A stretch of DNA of 64,000 nucleotides from Enterococcus sp. MMGLQ5-1 (lineage in GTDB: Bacteria; Bacillota; Bacilli; Lactobacillales; Streptococcaceae). Shown piece by piece: positions 7,136-17,702 of the stretch; within the stretch, counting starts at the first letter, position 1; each line of letters starts with the position of its first letter. The translations under genes and the position numbers were made by a program. Location of the stretch: the NCBI RefSeq assembly GCF_013155265.1, contig NZ_JABJXU010000003.1, forward strand, positions 1 through 64,000, written 5' to 3'. The notes below the pieces were generated by a model that was not told where the DNA came from, searched no databases, and worked only from the letters and a program-made list of their open reading frames with translations.

Positions 7136-10100
7136 ATGAACAAACGAATTTTTGTCGAAAAAAAAGAGAACTTTAAAATTAAGGATATCGCGTTACTAAA
7201 AGAATTAAAAAATAATTTACAGCTTGAAACATTGACCTCCGTTCAGTTAATTCAAGTTTATGATGTTTTTAATATTGATGAAGCATTATTAACAGAGGCT
7301 GAAAATCATATTTTTGCTGAAAAGGTGACCGATCAATTATTAAAGCAAGCAGAAATTGATTCATTATTAACGAAAAAGTTAAATTTTTGCATTGAAGCCT
7401 TGCCAGGTCAGTTTGATCAACGAGCTGCTTCTGCTGAGGAAGCTCTATTTTTACTAGGTGCCAATACAGAGGTTAAGGTGAATTCGGCACAGCTTTATTT
7501 GGTGAATGCTGACATTGCAGCCTTAGAATTTGATAGGATTAAAAATTACCTGCTGAATCCTGTTGATTCACGTTTTAAAACAATTACTGAACCAATCCAG
7601 CTCGAGCAATTTGCTGACTCGGATAAGAAAATACCTGTTTTAGCTTTTTTTAATACAGCAGCTGCGGCTGATTTTGCCAACTTTAAACAAGAAAATGGTT
7701 TGGCAATGGAGGTTGCGGATTTACTTTGCATTCAGGAATACTTCCAATCCATTAAACGCAGTCCGACGGAAACAGAATTAAAGGTTTTAGACACCTATTG
7801 GTCCGATCACTGTCGTCATACGACCTTCGAGACGGAGTTAAAAAATGTTGATTTTTCAAGAAGTCAATTTCAAACACAGCTTCAAGCAACCTATGACCAG
7901 TATTTAGCAATGCGCAACGAATTAAATCGTCAGGCGAAGCCAAAAACCTTGATGGACTTGGCAACTATTTTCGGCCGTTATGAGCGTGCAAATGGTCGTC
8001 TCGATGATTTAGAGGTTAGTGATGAAATAAATGCCTGTAGCGTTGAAATCGAGGTTGATGTCAATGGTGTCAAGGAGCCTTGGCTATTAATGTTTAAAAA
8101 TGAAACGCATAATCATCCAACAGAAATTGAGCCCTTTGGTGGCGCTTCAACCTGTATTGGTGGCGCAATTCGGGATCCATTATCTGGTCGTTCTTATGTT
8201 TATCAAGCAATGCGGATTACTGGTGCGGGCAATATTTTACAGCCGGTTCAAGAAACAATGGCTGGTAAGCTACCACAGCAGGTCATTTCAAAGGATGCAG
8301 CGCATGGCTATAGCTCTTATGGTAACCAAATTGGTCTGGCAACGACTTATGTCAAAGAATACTTCCATGACGGCTTTGTTGCTAAGCGGATGGAGGTTGG
8401 CGCGGTTGTCGGTGCTGCACCAAAGGCAAACGTTAAGCGAATTGCACCCAAAGCAGGTGATGCAATTATCTTATTAGGTGGCAAGACAGGCCGTGACGGT
8501 GTTGGTGGGGCGACCGGCTCATCAAAGGTACAGACAAAAACTTCCGTTGAAACAGCTGGTAGTGAGGTTCAAAAGGGCAATCCGATTGAAGAACGAAAAA
8601 TTCAGCGCTTGTTTAGAAATCCAACCGTCACCAAGCTGATTAAAAAGTCCAATGACTTTGGCGCTGGTGGTGTTTGTGTGGCGATTGGTGAATTGGCAGA
8701 TGGTGTTGATATTAATTTAGATTTAGTACCACTGAAATACCAAGGGCTAAATGGTACGGAAATTGCCATTTCCGAGTCACAGGAGCGCATGGCTGTTGTC
8801 GTTGAGGCAAGCGCTGTTGATGGTTTTATTGCGGCAGCGGCCAAGGAAAATATTTTAGCGGTACAGGTGGCTGAGGTGACTGAAGCAGCACAGCTTGTTA
8901 TGCGCTGGAATGGTGAAAAAATTGTTGAGCTTGACCGTCGTTTCTTAGATACCAATGGTGCCAGAAGCGCCATTGATGCGATTGTGGTTGATGAGGGTCA
9001 AGCGATGCCATTTACGCAAAGGACGAGCACAGAGCTGCTTTCAGCTGATTTGACTCAATTACTAGCCAAAATGAATCATGCGAGTCAAAAGGGACTGCAA
9101 ACAATATTTGATAGCAGCATTGGTCGTTCAACGGTTAATCAGCCAATCGGTGGTCGCTATCAAATCACACCAGTAGAAAGCTCAGTTCAGAAATTGCCAG
9201 TTTTAAATGGGACAACCAGTACAGTAAGCCTATTAGCACACGGTTATCACCCAGATATTGCTGCTTGGTCGCCTTATCATGGTGCTGCCTATGCGGTAAT
9301 CGAGGCAACTGCTCGCTTAGTTGCGACAGGTAGTGATTGGTCGAAGGCACGTTTTTCATATCAAGAGTATTTTGAAAGAATGGATAAGAATCCAGAACGC
9401 TTTGGCAAACCACTTGCAGCGCTTTTAGGCTCAATTCAAGCACAGGTTGAGCTTGGTTTACCAAGTATTGGCGGTAAGGATTCAATGAGTGGTAGCTTTG
9501 AAAATATCAATGTGCCACCAAGTCTAGTCGCCTTTGGTGTGACAACCTCGACGGCAGCTCGTATTTTATCGCCAGAATTTAAAACTGCTGGGGATTATAT
9601 TTACTATATTAAGGGTGAAAGGATTACCGAAGTAATTGATTATGCAAAAATTAAAGCGAATTTTGCTTTAGTAGATCAATTACAAAAATCGTATCCAATT
9701 AGCTCTGCCATTTCGACAAAAACAGGTGGCTTTGGCGAAGCAATTGCCTTGATGAGCTTTGGTAATCAAATTGGTGCAGCGGTTGAGCTAGAATGTATAG
9801 AAGATTTATTGGCAGCTGAGTTTGGTGGCTTTATTTTGACAAGCTCAGAAAAAATTGACTTAGCAGGTGTTGAAAGAATTGGACAAACAACTAATGAATT
9901 TAAATTAACAATTAATCAAATTGAAATTGCTGGTCAAGGCTTGCTTGCTGCTTTTGAGGGTACCTTTGAAAAGATTTATCCAACTACCTTTGAACAGAAT
10001 CAAGCGCTTGTCGAAGTACCAGAGGTTAAAGGTCAAGCTGTGATTAATAATTCAACGACGGTTGCGAAGCCCTTGGTTTATTTACCAGTCTTTCCAGGTA

Positions 10101-10870
10101 CAAACTGTGAATACGATTCAGCAAAAGCCTTTGAGGCGGCTGGTGCTGAAACGAAAATTGTACCTTTCATTACTTTAAATGAAAAGACGATTGCCGAATC
10201 AATCGATCAAATGGTTGAAAATTTAAAGCAAGCTCAAATTTTGATGCTAAGCGGTGGCTTTTCAGCAGCAGATGAGCCTGATGGTAGTGCAAAATTTATT
10301 GTCAATATTCTGCTTAACCAAAAAGTTAAAGCAGCCATTGATGCCTTTATTGCTAAAGGTGGTTTAATTTTAGGTATCTGTAATGGCTTCCAAGCACTTG
10401 TCAAATCTGGCTTACTACCTTATGGTCGATTTGATCAAATTACAGCAACGAGTCCAACCCTGTTTTATAATGATGCTAATCAGCACGTTGCAAAAATGGT
10501 AGAAACTCGGATTGCCAATACTAATTCACCTTGGCTGGCTGGTGTTCAAGTAGGTGATATTCATACGATTCCAGTTTCACATGGTGAAGGGAAGTTTGTA
10601 GTTTCGGAGAAGGAATTAGCTGAACTGATTGAAAATGGTCAAATTATTAGTCAATATGCTGATTTTTCGGGTCAGCCATCAATGGCTAGTGAATTTAATC
10701 CCAATGGCTCGGTTGCAGCGATTGAAGGAATCATTAGTAAAAATGGTCAAATTTTAGGTAAAATGGGGCACTCAGAGCGCTTTGAAGCTGGGTTGTTTAA
10801 AAATATTCCGGGAAATAAGGAGCAGTCACTATTTGTCAGTGCGGTCAGCTATTTCCAGAATAAGAACTAG
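7136..10870 (+). CDS. purL: Phosphoribosylformylglycinamidine synthase, single-chain
   Basis: A 1244-residue FGAM synthase of the large fused type found in streptococci and proteobacteria, unlike the split PurS/PurQ/PurL of most Firmicutes. It converts FGAR and glutamine to FGAM. The order is a linker domain, then the AIRS-like synthetase halves (KNETHNHPTEIEPFGGA near residue 322; IGGKDSMSGS near 780), then a glutaminase domain starting near VYLPVFPGTNCEYDSA. The nucleophile is Cys1082 in LGICNGFQAL, and the oxyanion and end motifs SHGEGKF and FNPNGS are present. The ribosome site AAGGTGGAG precedes the ATG. A candidate internal promoter, TTGGTT-16 bp-TATACA, sits at 7086-7113. Confidence 0.97.
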   Translation: MNKRIFVEKKENFKIKDIALLKELKNNLQLETLTSVQLIQVYDVFNIDEALLTEAENHIFAEKVTDQLLKQAEIDSLLTKKLNFCIEALPGQFDQRAASAEEALFLLGANTEVKVNSAQLYLVNADIAALEFDRIKNYLLNPVDSRFKTITEPIQLEQFADSDKKIPVLAFFNTAAAADFANFKQENGLAMEVADLLCIQEYFQSIKRSPTETELKVLDTYWSDHCRHTTFETELKNVDFSRSQFQTQLQATYDQYLAMRNELNRQAKPKTLMDLATIFGRYERANGRLDDLEVSDEINACSVEIEVDVNGVKEPWLLMFKNETHNHPTEIEPFGGASTCIGGAIRDPLSGRSYVYQAMRITGAGNILQPVQETMAGKLPQQVISKDAAHGYSSYGNQIGLATTYVKEYFHDGFVAKRMEVGAVVGAAPKANVKRIAPKAGDAIILLGGKTGRDGVGGATGSSKVQTKTSVETAGSEVQKGNPIEERKIQRLFRNPTVTKLIKKSNDFGAGGVCVAIGELADGVDINLDLVPLKYQGLNGTEIAISESQERMAVVVEASAVDGFIAAAAKENILAVQVAEVTEAAQLVMRWNGEKIVELDRRFLDTNGARSAIDAIVVDEGQAMPFTQRTSTELLSADLTQLLAKMNHASQKGLQTIFDSSIGRSTVNQPIGGRYQITPVESSVQKLPVLNGTTSTVSLLAHGYHPDIAAWSPYHGAAYAVIEATARLVATGSDWSKARFSYQEYFERMDKNPERFGKPLAALLGSIQAQVELGLPSIGGKDSMSGSFENINVPPSLVAFGVTTSTAARILSPEFKTAGDYIYYIKGERITEVIDYAKIKANFALVDQLQKSYPISSAISTKTGGFGEAIALMSFGNQIGAAVELECIEDLLAAEFGGFILTSSEKIDLAGVERIGQTTNEFKLTINQIEIAGQGLLAAFEGTFEKIYPTTFEQNQALVEVPEVKGQAVINNSTTVAKPLVYLPVFPGTNCEYDSAKAFEAAGAETKIVPFITLNEKTIAESIDQMVENLKQAQILMLSGGFSAADEPDGSAKFIVNILLNQKVKAAIDAFIAKGGLILGICNGFQALVKSGLLPYGRFDQITATSPTLFYNDANQHVAKMVETRIANTNSPWLAGVQVGDIHTIPVSHGEGKFVVSEKELAELIENGQIISQYADFSGQPSMASEFNPNGSVAAIEGIISKNGQILGKMGHSERFEAGLFKNIPGNKEQSLFVSAVSYFQNKN

Positions 10871-10885
10871 GAAAGGGATTCAAGA

Positions 10886-12349
10886 ATGGTTGAAGTAAAA
10901 AGTTTAAATGAGGAATGCGGCCTTTTTGGAATTTGGGGACATCCAGATGCAAGTCGTGTCACTTATTTTGGCCTTCACAGTTTACAGCATCGTGGTCAAG
11001 AGGGGGCTGGCATTGTTTCAAATGAAAATGGCAAGCTACGTGGTCATCGTGATTTAGGCTTATTAGCAGATGTTTTTAAAAACGAGCGCGATTTGACTAA
11101 GCTAAAAGGTCAGGCAGCGATTGGACATGTCCGCTATGCGACTTCGGGTAGTAAATCAATTAATAATATCCAACCTTTATTATTCAAGTTTTATAATGGT
11201 CAGTTTGGCTTGGCTCATAATGGTAATCTTACTAATGCTATTTCTTTAAGACGTGAATTAGAAGAAAGTGGCGGTATTTATCATTCAAATTCGGACACTG
11301 AGATTTTAATGCATTTGATTCGTCGCTCAACTGCTGATAATGTGATTGATAAGATGAAAGAGGCACTCAATACAGTTAAAGGCGGCTTTGCTTACCTTTT
11401 GATGACTGAAAATGAGATGATTGCTGCACTAGATCCCAACGGCTTTCGACCATTGGCACTGGGTCAAATGAAAAACGGTGCCTATGTTGTGGCGAGTGAA
11501 ACCTGTGCCTTTGAAGTCATTGGTGCAACTTTGATTCGTGATGTGGCACCGGGTGAAATGATTATCATTAATGATGATGGCTATCGAATTGAAAAATATA
11601 CGGATGATACACAGCTAGCTATTTGTTCAATGGAATTTATCTATTTTGCTAGACCTGATTCGACAATCTCTGGTGTTAATGTCCATACAGCACGTAAGCG
11701 GATGGGCAAGCGCTTAGCACAGGAATATCCGATTGAAGCCGATATTGTGGTTGGTGTGCCCAATTCTTCACTTTCTGCTGCCAGTGGCTTTGCAGAAGAA
11801 AGTGGTCTCCCTTATGAGCTTGGACTGGTAAAAAATCAATACATCCAGCGGACCTTCATTCAACCAACGCAGGAGCTACGTGAACAAGGTGTCAGAATGA
11901 AATTATCTGCTGTTCGTGGTGTGGTTGAAGGCAAGCGTGTAGTGATGGTAGATGATTCAATCGTTCGTGGCACAACAAGTCGTCGGATTGTTCAGCTCTT
12001 AAAAGAGGCGGGAGCGGCAGAGGTTCACGTTGTGATTTCTTCGCCACCACTTAAATATCCCTGCTTTTATGGGATTGATATTCAAACACGTAAAGAATTA
12101 ATCGCTGCCAATCACTCTGTTGAAGAAATAAGGGATATTATCGGTGCGGATTCACTTTACTTTTTGAGTGAACAGGGCTTGATTGATGCAATTAATTTGC
12201 AAAATGACGCCCCATATAGTGGCTTATGCATGGCATATTTTAATGGTGATTATCCAACACCGCTGTATGACTATGAGGCTGATTATCGTAAATCACTTGA
12301 GGAGGATGCATTAATTGCAGCTTTACCAACTACTGAAGGCAAACAGTAA
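10886..12349 (+). CDS. purF: Amidophosphoribosyltransferase
   Basis: A 487-residue glutamine PRPP amidotransferase, the committed step of purine synthesis. The Ntn-type glutaminase nucleophile is Cys11 in [11 protein letters not shown], so a 10-residue propeptide must be removed. [13 protein letters not shown] and GHVRYATSG are the usual glutaminase motifs, and [18 protein letters not shown] is the PRPP-binding loop. The C-terminal stretch [10 protein letters not shown] is the variant seen in Firmicute enzymes, which often bind an Fe-S cluster. It starts 15 bases after purL with a GAAAGGGA-type ribosome site, so it is in the same transcript. Confidence 0.97.
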   Translation: MVEVKSLNEECGLFGIWGHPDASRVTYFGLHSLQHRGQEGAGIVSNENGKLRGHRDLGLLADVFKNERDLTKLKGQAAIGHVRYATSGSKSINNIQPLLFKFYNGQFGLAHNGNLTNAISLRRELEESGGIYHSNSDTEILMHLIRRSTADNVIDKMKEALNTVKGGFAYLLMTENEMIAALDPNGFRPLALGQMKNGAYVVASETCAFEVIGATLIRDVAPGEMIIINDDGYRIEKYTDDTQLAICSMEFIYFARPDSTISGVNVHTARKRMGKRLAQEYPIEADIVVGVPNSSLSAASGFAEESGLPYELGLVKNQYIQRTFIQPTQELREQGVRMKLSAVRGVVEGKRVVMVDDSIVRGTTSRRIVQLLKEAGAAEVHVVISSPPLKYPCFYGIDIQTRKELIAANHSVEEIRDIIGADSLYFLSEQGLIDAINLQNDAPYSGLCMAYFNGDYPTPLYDYEADYRKSLEEDALIAALPTTEGKQ

Positions 12350-12435
12350 TACCACCTTCTGATTAAATAAATTAAACTGGTGAAAAATAATAAATTTGAA
12401 TTATAAAATGTAGAATTGAAATAAAAGGAGAACTA

Positions 12436-13470
12436 ATGGCAAACGCTTATTCTAAAGCTGGTGTAGACGTTAATGCAGGCTATGAGGTCGTTGAACGAAT
12501 AAAAAAACACGTTAAAAAAACAGAGCGTCTTGGCGTAATGGGTTCAATTGGTGGCTTTGGTGGCGCCTTTGATTTAACAGAGCTTAATGTAAAGGAGCCT
12601 GTTTTAATTTCGGGTACTGACGGTGTCGGCACTAAATTAAAGGTGGCTATTGATGCCGATAAGCATGATACCATCGGGATTGATTGTGTTGCAATGTGTG
12701 TCAACGATATTGTTGCACAAGGTGCAGAGCCTCTGTACTTTTTAGATTATATTGCAACTGGTAAAAACCTTCCTGAGAGGCTTGAACAGGTTGTTGCTGG
12801 TGTTGCCAATGGCTGTTTAGCTGCTGGTGCGGCCTTAATTGGTGGTGAAACAGCAGAAATGCCGGGAATGTATCAGGCGGATGACTATGATTTAGCTGGC
12901 TTTGCGGTTGGTGTCGCCGAAAAATCAGCAATGATTACAGGGCAAAAGATTAAGGCTGGCGATGTTTTATTAGGACTACCTTCAAGTGGGATTCATTCCA
13001 ATGGCTATTCCCTCGTCCGTCAAATTTTCTTTGAAAAAAAAGGTTTAAAAGTTGATGATATTGTGCCAGAGCTAAAGCAGACGGTAGCCGAGGCATTGTT
13101 AACTCCAACTAGAATTTATGTTAAGGCATTAAAGCCGTTGATTGATGCCCAAGTTTTAAACGGTGTGGCACATATTACTGGTGGTGGCTTTGTTGAAAAT
13201 ATTCCAAGAATGTTTCAAACGGCACTTTCAGCAGAAATCAAGCTTGGTTCATGGGAAAAATTAGCTATTTTTGATGTTTTAGAACAATATGGTGAAATTC
13301 AATCACTTGAAATGTATGAAATTTTTAATATGGGGATTGGCATGGTATTAGCTGTTGCGCCTGAAAAATTATCAGAGGTTCAAGCGATTCTAAAGGCAAA
13401 TGATGAGACCTTCTTTGAAATTGGCAAAGTAACTGAAAAACAAGAGAGCGAAGTGGTTTTCATTGACTAA
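12436..13470 (+). CDS. purM: Phosphoribosylformylglycinamidine cyclo-ligase
   Basis: AIR synthetase, 344 residues, closing the imidazole ring of FGAM with ATP. Recognisable blocks are [19 protein letters not shown] at the start, [63 protein letters not shown] and [22 protein letters not shown] precedes the ATG. The 86-bp gap after purF is AT-rich and could carry a weak internal promoter, but I see no convincing pair. The gene overlaps purN by 8 bases. Confidence 0.97.
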   Translation: MANAYSKAGVDVNAGYEVVERIKKHVKKTERLGVMGSIGGFGGAFDLTELNVKEPVLISGTDGVGTKLKVAIDADKHDTIGIDCVAMCVNDIVAQGAEPLYFLDYIATGKNLPERLEQVVAGVANGCLAAGAALIGGETAEMPGMYQADDYDLAGFAVGVAEKSAMITGQKIKAGDVLLGLPSSGIHSNGYSLVRQIFFEKKGLKVDDIVPELKQTVAEALLTPTRIYVKALKPLIDAQVLNGVAHITGGGFVENIPRMFQTALSAEIKLGSWEKLAIFDVLEQYGEIQSLEMYEIFNMGIGMVLAVAPEKLSEVQAILKANDETFFEIGKVTEKQESEVVFID

Positions 13471-14050
13471 GCTTGCTATCTTTGCCTCAGGTAATGGTTC
13501 AAATTTTGAAGTTTTAGCTAAAGCAATTAATTCGGCTGATTTTCCAGCAAAACTTGAATTTGTCTTTAGTGACAAGCGACAAGCATTCGTTTTAGAGCGT
13601 GCTGAAAAGTTATCGGTGCCCAGTTACACCTTTGAATTAAAGGAATTTTCAAGTAAAGTCGATTATGAGCTGGCAATCATTGAATTGCTTGACAAGCATC
13701 AAGTTGATTTTATTTTGTTGGCTGGCTACATGAAAATTGTTGGTCAGACTTTACTAGAGAAATATGAAGGTCGGATCATTAATATTCATCCGGCACTTTT
13801 ACCAAATTTTAAAGGCGCTCATGGCATTGAAGATGCCTTTAAGGCAGGTGTTAGTGAAACTGGTGTGACGATTCATTATGTTGATTCAAATGTTGATACA
13901 GGTGAAATCATTGTTCAAGAACGAGTTTTGGTCGATGCTTCAGATACATTGGCAACCTTAGAGGCAAAAATTCACCAAGTGGAGCATCGACTTTATCCAG
14001 CAGTCGTTAGACAATTGATTGAAAAAAAGGGTGAGCAGACCTGTTTTTGA
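13463..14050 (+). CDS. purN: Phosphoribosylglycinamide formyltransferase
   Basis: GAR transformylase using 10-formyl-tetrahydrofolate; 195 residues, slightly longer than the usual 180-190. N-terminal [13 protein letters not shown] is the phosphate-binding loop, and [20 protein letters not shown] carries the catalytic His-Asn region with the matching Asp later in [10 protein letters not shown]. The start appears to be TTG at 13463, inside the end of purM: the family N-terminus fits it and no ATG is available. Coupling to purM translation would explain the weak ribosome site. Its formyl donor depends on one-carbon flux from the nearby glyA. Confidence 0.95.
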   Translation: MTKLAIFASGNGSNFEVLAKAINSADFPAKLEFVFSDKRQAFVLERAEKLSVPSYTFELKEFSSKVDYELAIIELLDKHQVDFILLAGYMKIVGQTLLEKYEGRIINIHPALLPNFKGAHGIEDAFKAGVSETGVTIHYVDSNVDTGEIIVQERVLVDASDTLATLEAKIHQVEHRLYPAVVRQLIEKKGEQTCF

Positions 14051-14539
14051 TTATTAATAACGGTTTTGTATTTTTTAATAATAGTTCAAAGAGCAAGATT
14101 GATTAATATACCATTTCGGCTTTTTAAATCATCTAGCTTCAATGGTCTGTGGCTAGGAAAATAGATGATTTGTGCGCACGTGTGTTGCACGTTTCGTAAT
14201 CCAGCTTCGTGGCCTTGACAGTACTCTCCCGAAACATTTTATTTTTTCAATAACTCAGCTAAAATGCTAAAGCGTTAAGCTTCGTTTATTTTAAAATACA
14301 ATGTTTACCGTTCGAGCATGTCAAAATAAGGTCACTCAGCTAGAACACTAAGCGAAGTCGAAAGGCTTGTCTTTCAGCGTAGCGTGTGTTTTTGTATCAT
14401 CATTTTATAATACATGGTATGTGAATATGTAGTATGCTTCCGACACAGTCGGAAATAAAATGATGATACATTTTTAGCCAAATTCGAGCATGTCATAGCA
14501 AGCACTCTCAGCTTTTTAAAACAGAAAGGAAGCAATAAA
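14051..14539. repeat. 489-bp hairpin-rich intergenic region between purN and purH
   Basis: No gene is visible. From about 14115, TCGGCTTTTTAAATCATCTAG and the following CTTCAATGG resemble the start of the ~250-nt module repeated at 50453 and 58335. Two direct repeats, TTCGAGCATGTCA followed within about 15 bases by CACTCAGCT or CACTCTCAGCT, lie at 14313-14343 and 14482-14512. Between them GTATCATCATTTTA (about 14394-14407) pairs perfectly with TAAAATGATGATAC (about 14457-14470), and TTCCGAC-ACA-GTCGGAA forms an inner 7-bp hairpin (about 14438-14454). The block ends in TCAGCTTTTTAAAACAG before the purH ribosome site. Confidence 0.6.
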
Positions 14540-16084
14540 TTGATTAAACGTGCATTAATTAGCGTTTCAGATAAAGCAGGCATTGTTGAATTTGCCAAGA
14601 AATTAGTTGAAATTGGTGTTGAAATCATTTCAACTGGTGGTACTAAAAGTGCCTTAGATGCTGCAGGCATCCAAACAATTGCAATTGATGAGGTAACTGG
14701 CTTTCCAGAGATGATGGATGGTCGAGTAAAAACCCTCCATCCTAAAATTCATGGTGGCCTACTTGGGCGTCGTGATTTAAAAACACATATGGCAGCCATG
14801 GCTGAACATGACATTCAACCAATTGATTTAGTGGTTGTCAATCTTTATCCATTTAAAGCAACCATTGAAAAGCCAGATGTTACCTATCAAGAGGCAATTG
14901 AAAATATTGATATTGGTGGTCCTTCAATGCTGCGTTCTGCTGCGAAAAATCATGCAGCAGTAACAGTAGTAGTTGACCCAGAGGATTATGAAGCTGTTTT
15001 AGCAGAAGTTGAGCAGGCTGGCGACACGGCTTTAGCGACTCGCAAGCGCCTAGCTGCTAAGACCTTCCGTCATACTGCCTATTATGATAGCTTAATTGCA
15101 GGTTTTCTGACTGAACAGGTTGCAGAAAAGGAGCCAGAAAAATTAACCTTGGCTTATGATTTGAAGCAGGATTTACGCTATGGTGAAAATCCGCAACAAA
15201 GTGCGGCGTATTATCAAAGTGCGTTGCCAACTGATTATTCAATTGCCAGCGCGAAGCAATTAAATGGTAAAGAATTATCATTTAATAATATTCGTGATGC
15301 AGATGCGGCGATTCACATTGCAAGAGAATTTACAGCACCGACGGTCGTTGCATTAAAGCATATGAATCCGTGTGGCATCGGTACTGCTGAGACCATTGAA
15401 CAGGCTTGGGATTTTGCCTATGAAGCAGATTCAGTTTCGATTTTTGGCGGTATTGTCGTTTTAAATCGTCAGGTTGATGCTGCGACAGCCACTAAAATGC
15501 ACCCTGTATTCTTAGAAATTATTATTGCGCCTAGTTTTTCTGCTGAAGCTCTTGAAATATTAACGACTAAAAAGAAAAATTTGCGTCTGCTGCAATTAGA
15601 CTTTGCTAATGCTGAAAAATCAGAGAGTGAGCCTGAGTACACCGGTACACTTGGTGGTCTTCTTGTGCAAAATCAGGATGTTATCAAAGCAAATGTAAAT
15701 GAGTGGCAGGTGGTCACAGAGCGTCAACCGTCTAATGAAGAATTAATAGCATTAGAATTTGCATGGCGCTCAATTAAATATGTTAAATCCAACGCCATTT
15801 TGATTGCCAATGACCATCAAACCTTGGGAATTGGGGCAGGACAAATGAATCGTGTTGGCTCGGTAAAAATAGCAATTGAACAAGCTAAAGCCCACTTAGA
15901 AGGTGCTGTTTTAGCCAGCGATGCCTTCTTCCCCTTTGCAGATAATGTTGAAGAGATTGCCAAGGCAGGTATTAAAGCAATTATCCAGCCTGGTGGCAGT
16001 GTGCGTGATCAAGATTCAATTGATACAGCGAACAAATATGGCTTAACTATGCTCTTTACTGACGTGAGACATTTTAGACATTAA
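14540..16084 (+). CDS. purH: Bifunctional AICAR transformylase / IMP cyclohydrolase
   Basis: A 514-residue enzyme doing the last two steps to IMP. The N-terminal MGS-like cyclohydrolase domain has [49 protein letters not shown] and NLYPF. The C-terminal transformylase has [40 protein letters not shown] and [10 protein letters not shown]. The start is TTG, fixed by AGAAAGGAAG about ten bases before it and by family alignment. It is separated from purN by 489 bp of hairpin-rich DNA, so its transcription could be tuned independently. Confidence 0.97.
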   Translation: MIKRALISVSDKAGIVEFAKKLVEIGVEIISTGGTKSALDAAGIQTIAIDEVTGFPEMMDGRVKTLHPKIHGGLLGRRDLKTHMAAMAEHDIQPIDLVVVNLYPFKATIEKPDVTYQEAIENIDIGGPSMLRSAAKNHAAVTVVVDPEDYEAVLAEVEQAGDTALATRKRLAAKTFRHTAYYDSLIAGFLTEQVAEKEPEKLTLAYDLKQDLRYGENPQQSAAYYQSALPTDYSIASAKQLNGKELSFNNIRDADAAIHIAREFTAPTVVALKHMNPCGIGTAETIEQAWDFAYEADSVSIFGGIVVLNRQVDAATATKMHPVFLEIIIAPSFSAEALEILTTKKKNLRLLQLDFANAEKSESEPEYTGTLGGLLVQNQDVIKANVNEWQVVTERQPSNEELIALEFAWRSIKYVKSNAILIANDHQTLGIGAGQMNRVGSVKIAIEQAKAHLEGAVLASDAFFPFADNVEEIAKAGIKAIIQPGGSVRDQDSIDTANKYGLTMLFTDVRHFRH

Positions 16085-16132
16085 TTTATTAGTTATTAAT
16101 TATCAATTATTATTTAAATGTAAGGAGTATTC

Positions 16133-17389
16133 ATGAAAAAAATCTTAGTCATTGGATCAGGCGGTCGTGAACACGCAATTGCCAAGAAATTTTTAGAAAG
16201 TGACCAAGTTTCAGAGGTTTTCGTGGCTAAGGGCAATGTTGGTATGGTTAAGGATGGTATCCAGCTGGTGGACATTGCTGAAGCTAACCATTCAGCGTTA
16301 ATCGATTTTGCCAAGAAAAATCAAATTAGTTTCACCTTTATTGGTCCTGAAGTGCCTTTAATGAATGGAATTGTTGATGACTTTGAAGCAAACGGCTTGC
16401 GGGTATTTGGACCAAGAAAAAATGCAGCGATTATCGAAGGCTCAAAGGATTTTGCTAAGCAGCTGATGAAAAAATATCAAATCCCAACGGCTGCCTCTGA
16501 AACCTTTTCTGACATTGATTTAGCAATCGAATATATTAAAGCCAATGGTGCACCGATTGTGATTAAAGCAGATGGTCTAGCAGCAGGTAAAGGTGTTGTG
16601 GTTGCAGAAACCGAAGACATTGCAATTGAAGCAGTGAAGGATATGCTCTCTGGCAATAAATTTGGTTCGAGTGGCGCTCAGGTTGTCATTGAAGAATTTT
16701 TAGATGGCGAAGAATTTTCACTCTTGAATTTTGTGAAGGATGATAAATATTATCCAATGATTATTGCACAGGACCATAAGCGTGCCTTCGATGGTGACAA
16801 GGGACCTAATACTGGTGGCATGGGCGCATATGCACCTGTTTCACATATCCCACAGGCAGTAATTGACGAAGCAATTGAAGAGATTGTTAAGCCAACGGTG
16901 ATGGCGATGATTAATGAGGGGACAAGCTTTACAGGTATTTTATATGCCGGCTTAATTTTAACTGCTGAAGGTCCAAAAGTGATTGAGTTTAATGCTCGTT
17001 TTGGTGATCCTGAAACTCAAGTCGTATTACCACGTTTGACAAGTGATTTTGCCCAAATTATTGAAGATATTCTTGAGGAGAAAGCGCCTGAAATCAGCTG
17101 GGAAAAGGATGGTGTGACTATTGGCGTGGTCGTTGCAAGCGAAGGCTATCCAAATGCCTATCAAAATGGTAAGCCTCTACCTGATTTAACCAAGCTAAAT
17201 TCAACAGTTTACTATGCTGGTGTCAAGGCGGTTGATAATCAGCTAGTTTCTAATGGTGGTCGCGTCCTTTTATTAGCTCAGAGTGGAAAAAATGTTGAAG
17301 CAGCTCAAAAAGAGATTTATAATGAATTAGATCAATTAAATTTTGAGAATTTCTTTTATCGCCATGATATTGGCAGTAAGGCACTTTAA
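16133..17389 (+). CDS. purD: Phosphoribosylamine-glycine ligase
   Basis: GAR synthetase, 418 residues, ATP-grasp fold; joins phosphoribosylamine and glycine. Visible are KILVIGSGGREHAIAKK (N-domain), FIGPEVPLMNGIVDDF, APIVIKADGLAAGKGVVVA (ATP-grasp lysines), HKRAFDGDKGPNTGGMGAYAPV and EFNARFGDPETQVVLPRL (metal and ATP ligands). AAGGAG precedes the ATG. Glycine is the substrate, which fits glyA lying downstream. Confidence 0.97.
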   Translation: MKKILVIGSGGREHAIAKKFLESDQVSEVFVAKGNVGMVKDGIQLVDIAEANHSALIDFAKKNQISFTFIGPEVPLMNGIVDDFEANGLRVFGPRKNAAIIEGSKDFAKQLMKKYQIPTAASETFSDIDLAIEYIKANGAPIVIKADGLAAGKGVVVAETEDIAIEAVKDMLSGNKFGSSGAQVVIEEFLDGEEFSLLNFVKDDKYYPMIIAQDHKRAFDGDKGPNTGGMGAYAPVSHIPQAVIDEAIEEIVKPTVMAMINEGTSFTGILYAGLILTAEGPKVIEFNARFGDPETQVVLPRLTSDFAQIIEDILEEKAPEISWEKDGVTIGVVVASEGYPNAYQNGKPLPDLTKLNSTVYYAGVKAVDNQLVSNGGRVLLLAQSGKNVEAAQKEIYNELDQLNFENFFYRHDIGSKAL

Positions 17390-17408
17390 GATATAGGTAG
17401 GTGATATT

Positions 17409-17591
17409 TTGGGCGAAATACAAATTATTTCTAATCGTGATAAGGATGGCAATTTTGTCGTCAGCTCTGAGGCATGGACACCAGATAAAATTGAAGCACT
17501 GTTTAATAAATACAATCCTAATCGTAAGATAAGGCTGGAAAAAGAGAAGCTAGCAAAGGCTGAAAAGGCTAAGGATTTAGAGAAGGATTAG
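17409..17591 (+). CDS. Small hypothetical protein in the purine cluster
   Basis: A 60-residue frame, TTG-started, with AGGTAGGTGA just upstream and only 19 bp after purD. The first half (IISNRDKDGNFVVSSEAWTPDKIEALFNKYNP) looks like a small folded unit, and the second half is a Lys/Glu/Ala-rich helix. I do not recognise a family. Position and ribosome site support it as real and co-transcribed with purD. In streptococci purE commonly follows purD; here this frame and glyA take that place, and purE, purK and purB are not in the window. Confidence 0.6.
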   Translation: MGEIQIISNRDKDGNFVVSSEAWTPDKIEALFNKYNPNRKIRLEKEKLAKAEKAKDLEKD

Positions 17592-17643
17592 TTTTTAACA
17601 ATCGTTATCGATTAAAAAATATTATCGTTAATTAGATTGTATC

Positions 17644-17673
17644 TTGTCATAAATAACTATATAGTGATATTAA
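17644..17673 (+). promoter_or_regulatory. Possible glyA promoter
   Basis: TTGTCA (17644-17649) and TATTAA (17668-17673), 18 bp apart, lie about 30 bp before glyA in an AT-rich gap. No PurBox is present here, so glyA could be read through from purD or from this promoter. Confidence 0.35.
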
Positions 17674-17702
17674 TACATTTTATATAAAGGAGCGTTTCAA
17701 GA

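Noticed and set aside
8100-8973. Frames of 125 (+) and 123 (-) codons inside purL
   Set aside because: Both are shadows of the purL reading frame, without ribosome sites.
14374-14670. 98-codon frame on the - strand across the purN-purH gap
   Set aside because: It overlaps the start of purH in antisense and is a by-product of the inverted repeats there.
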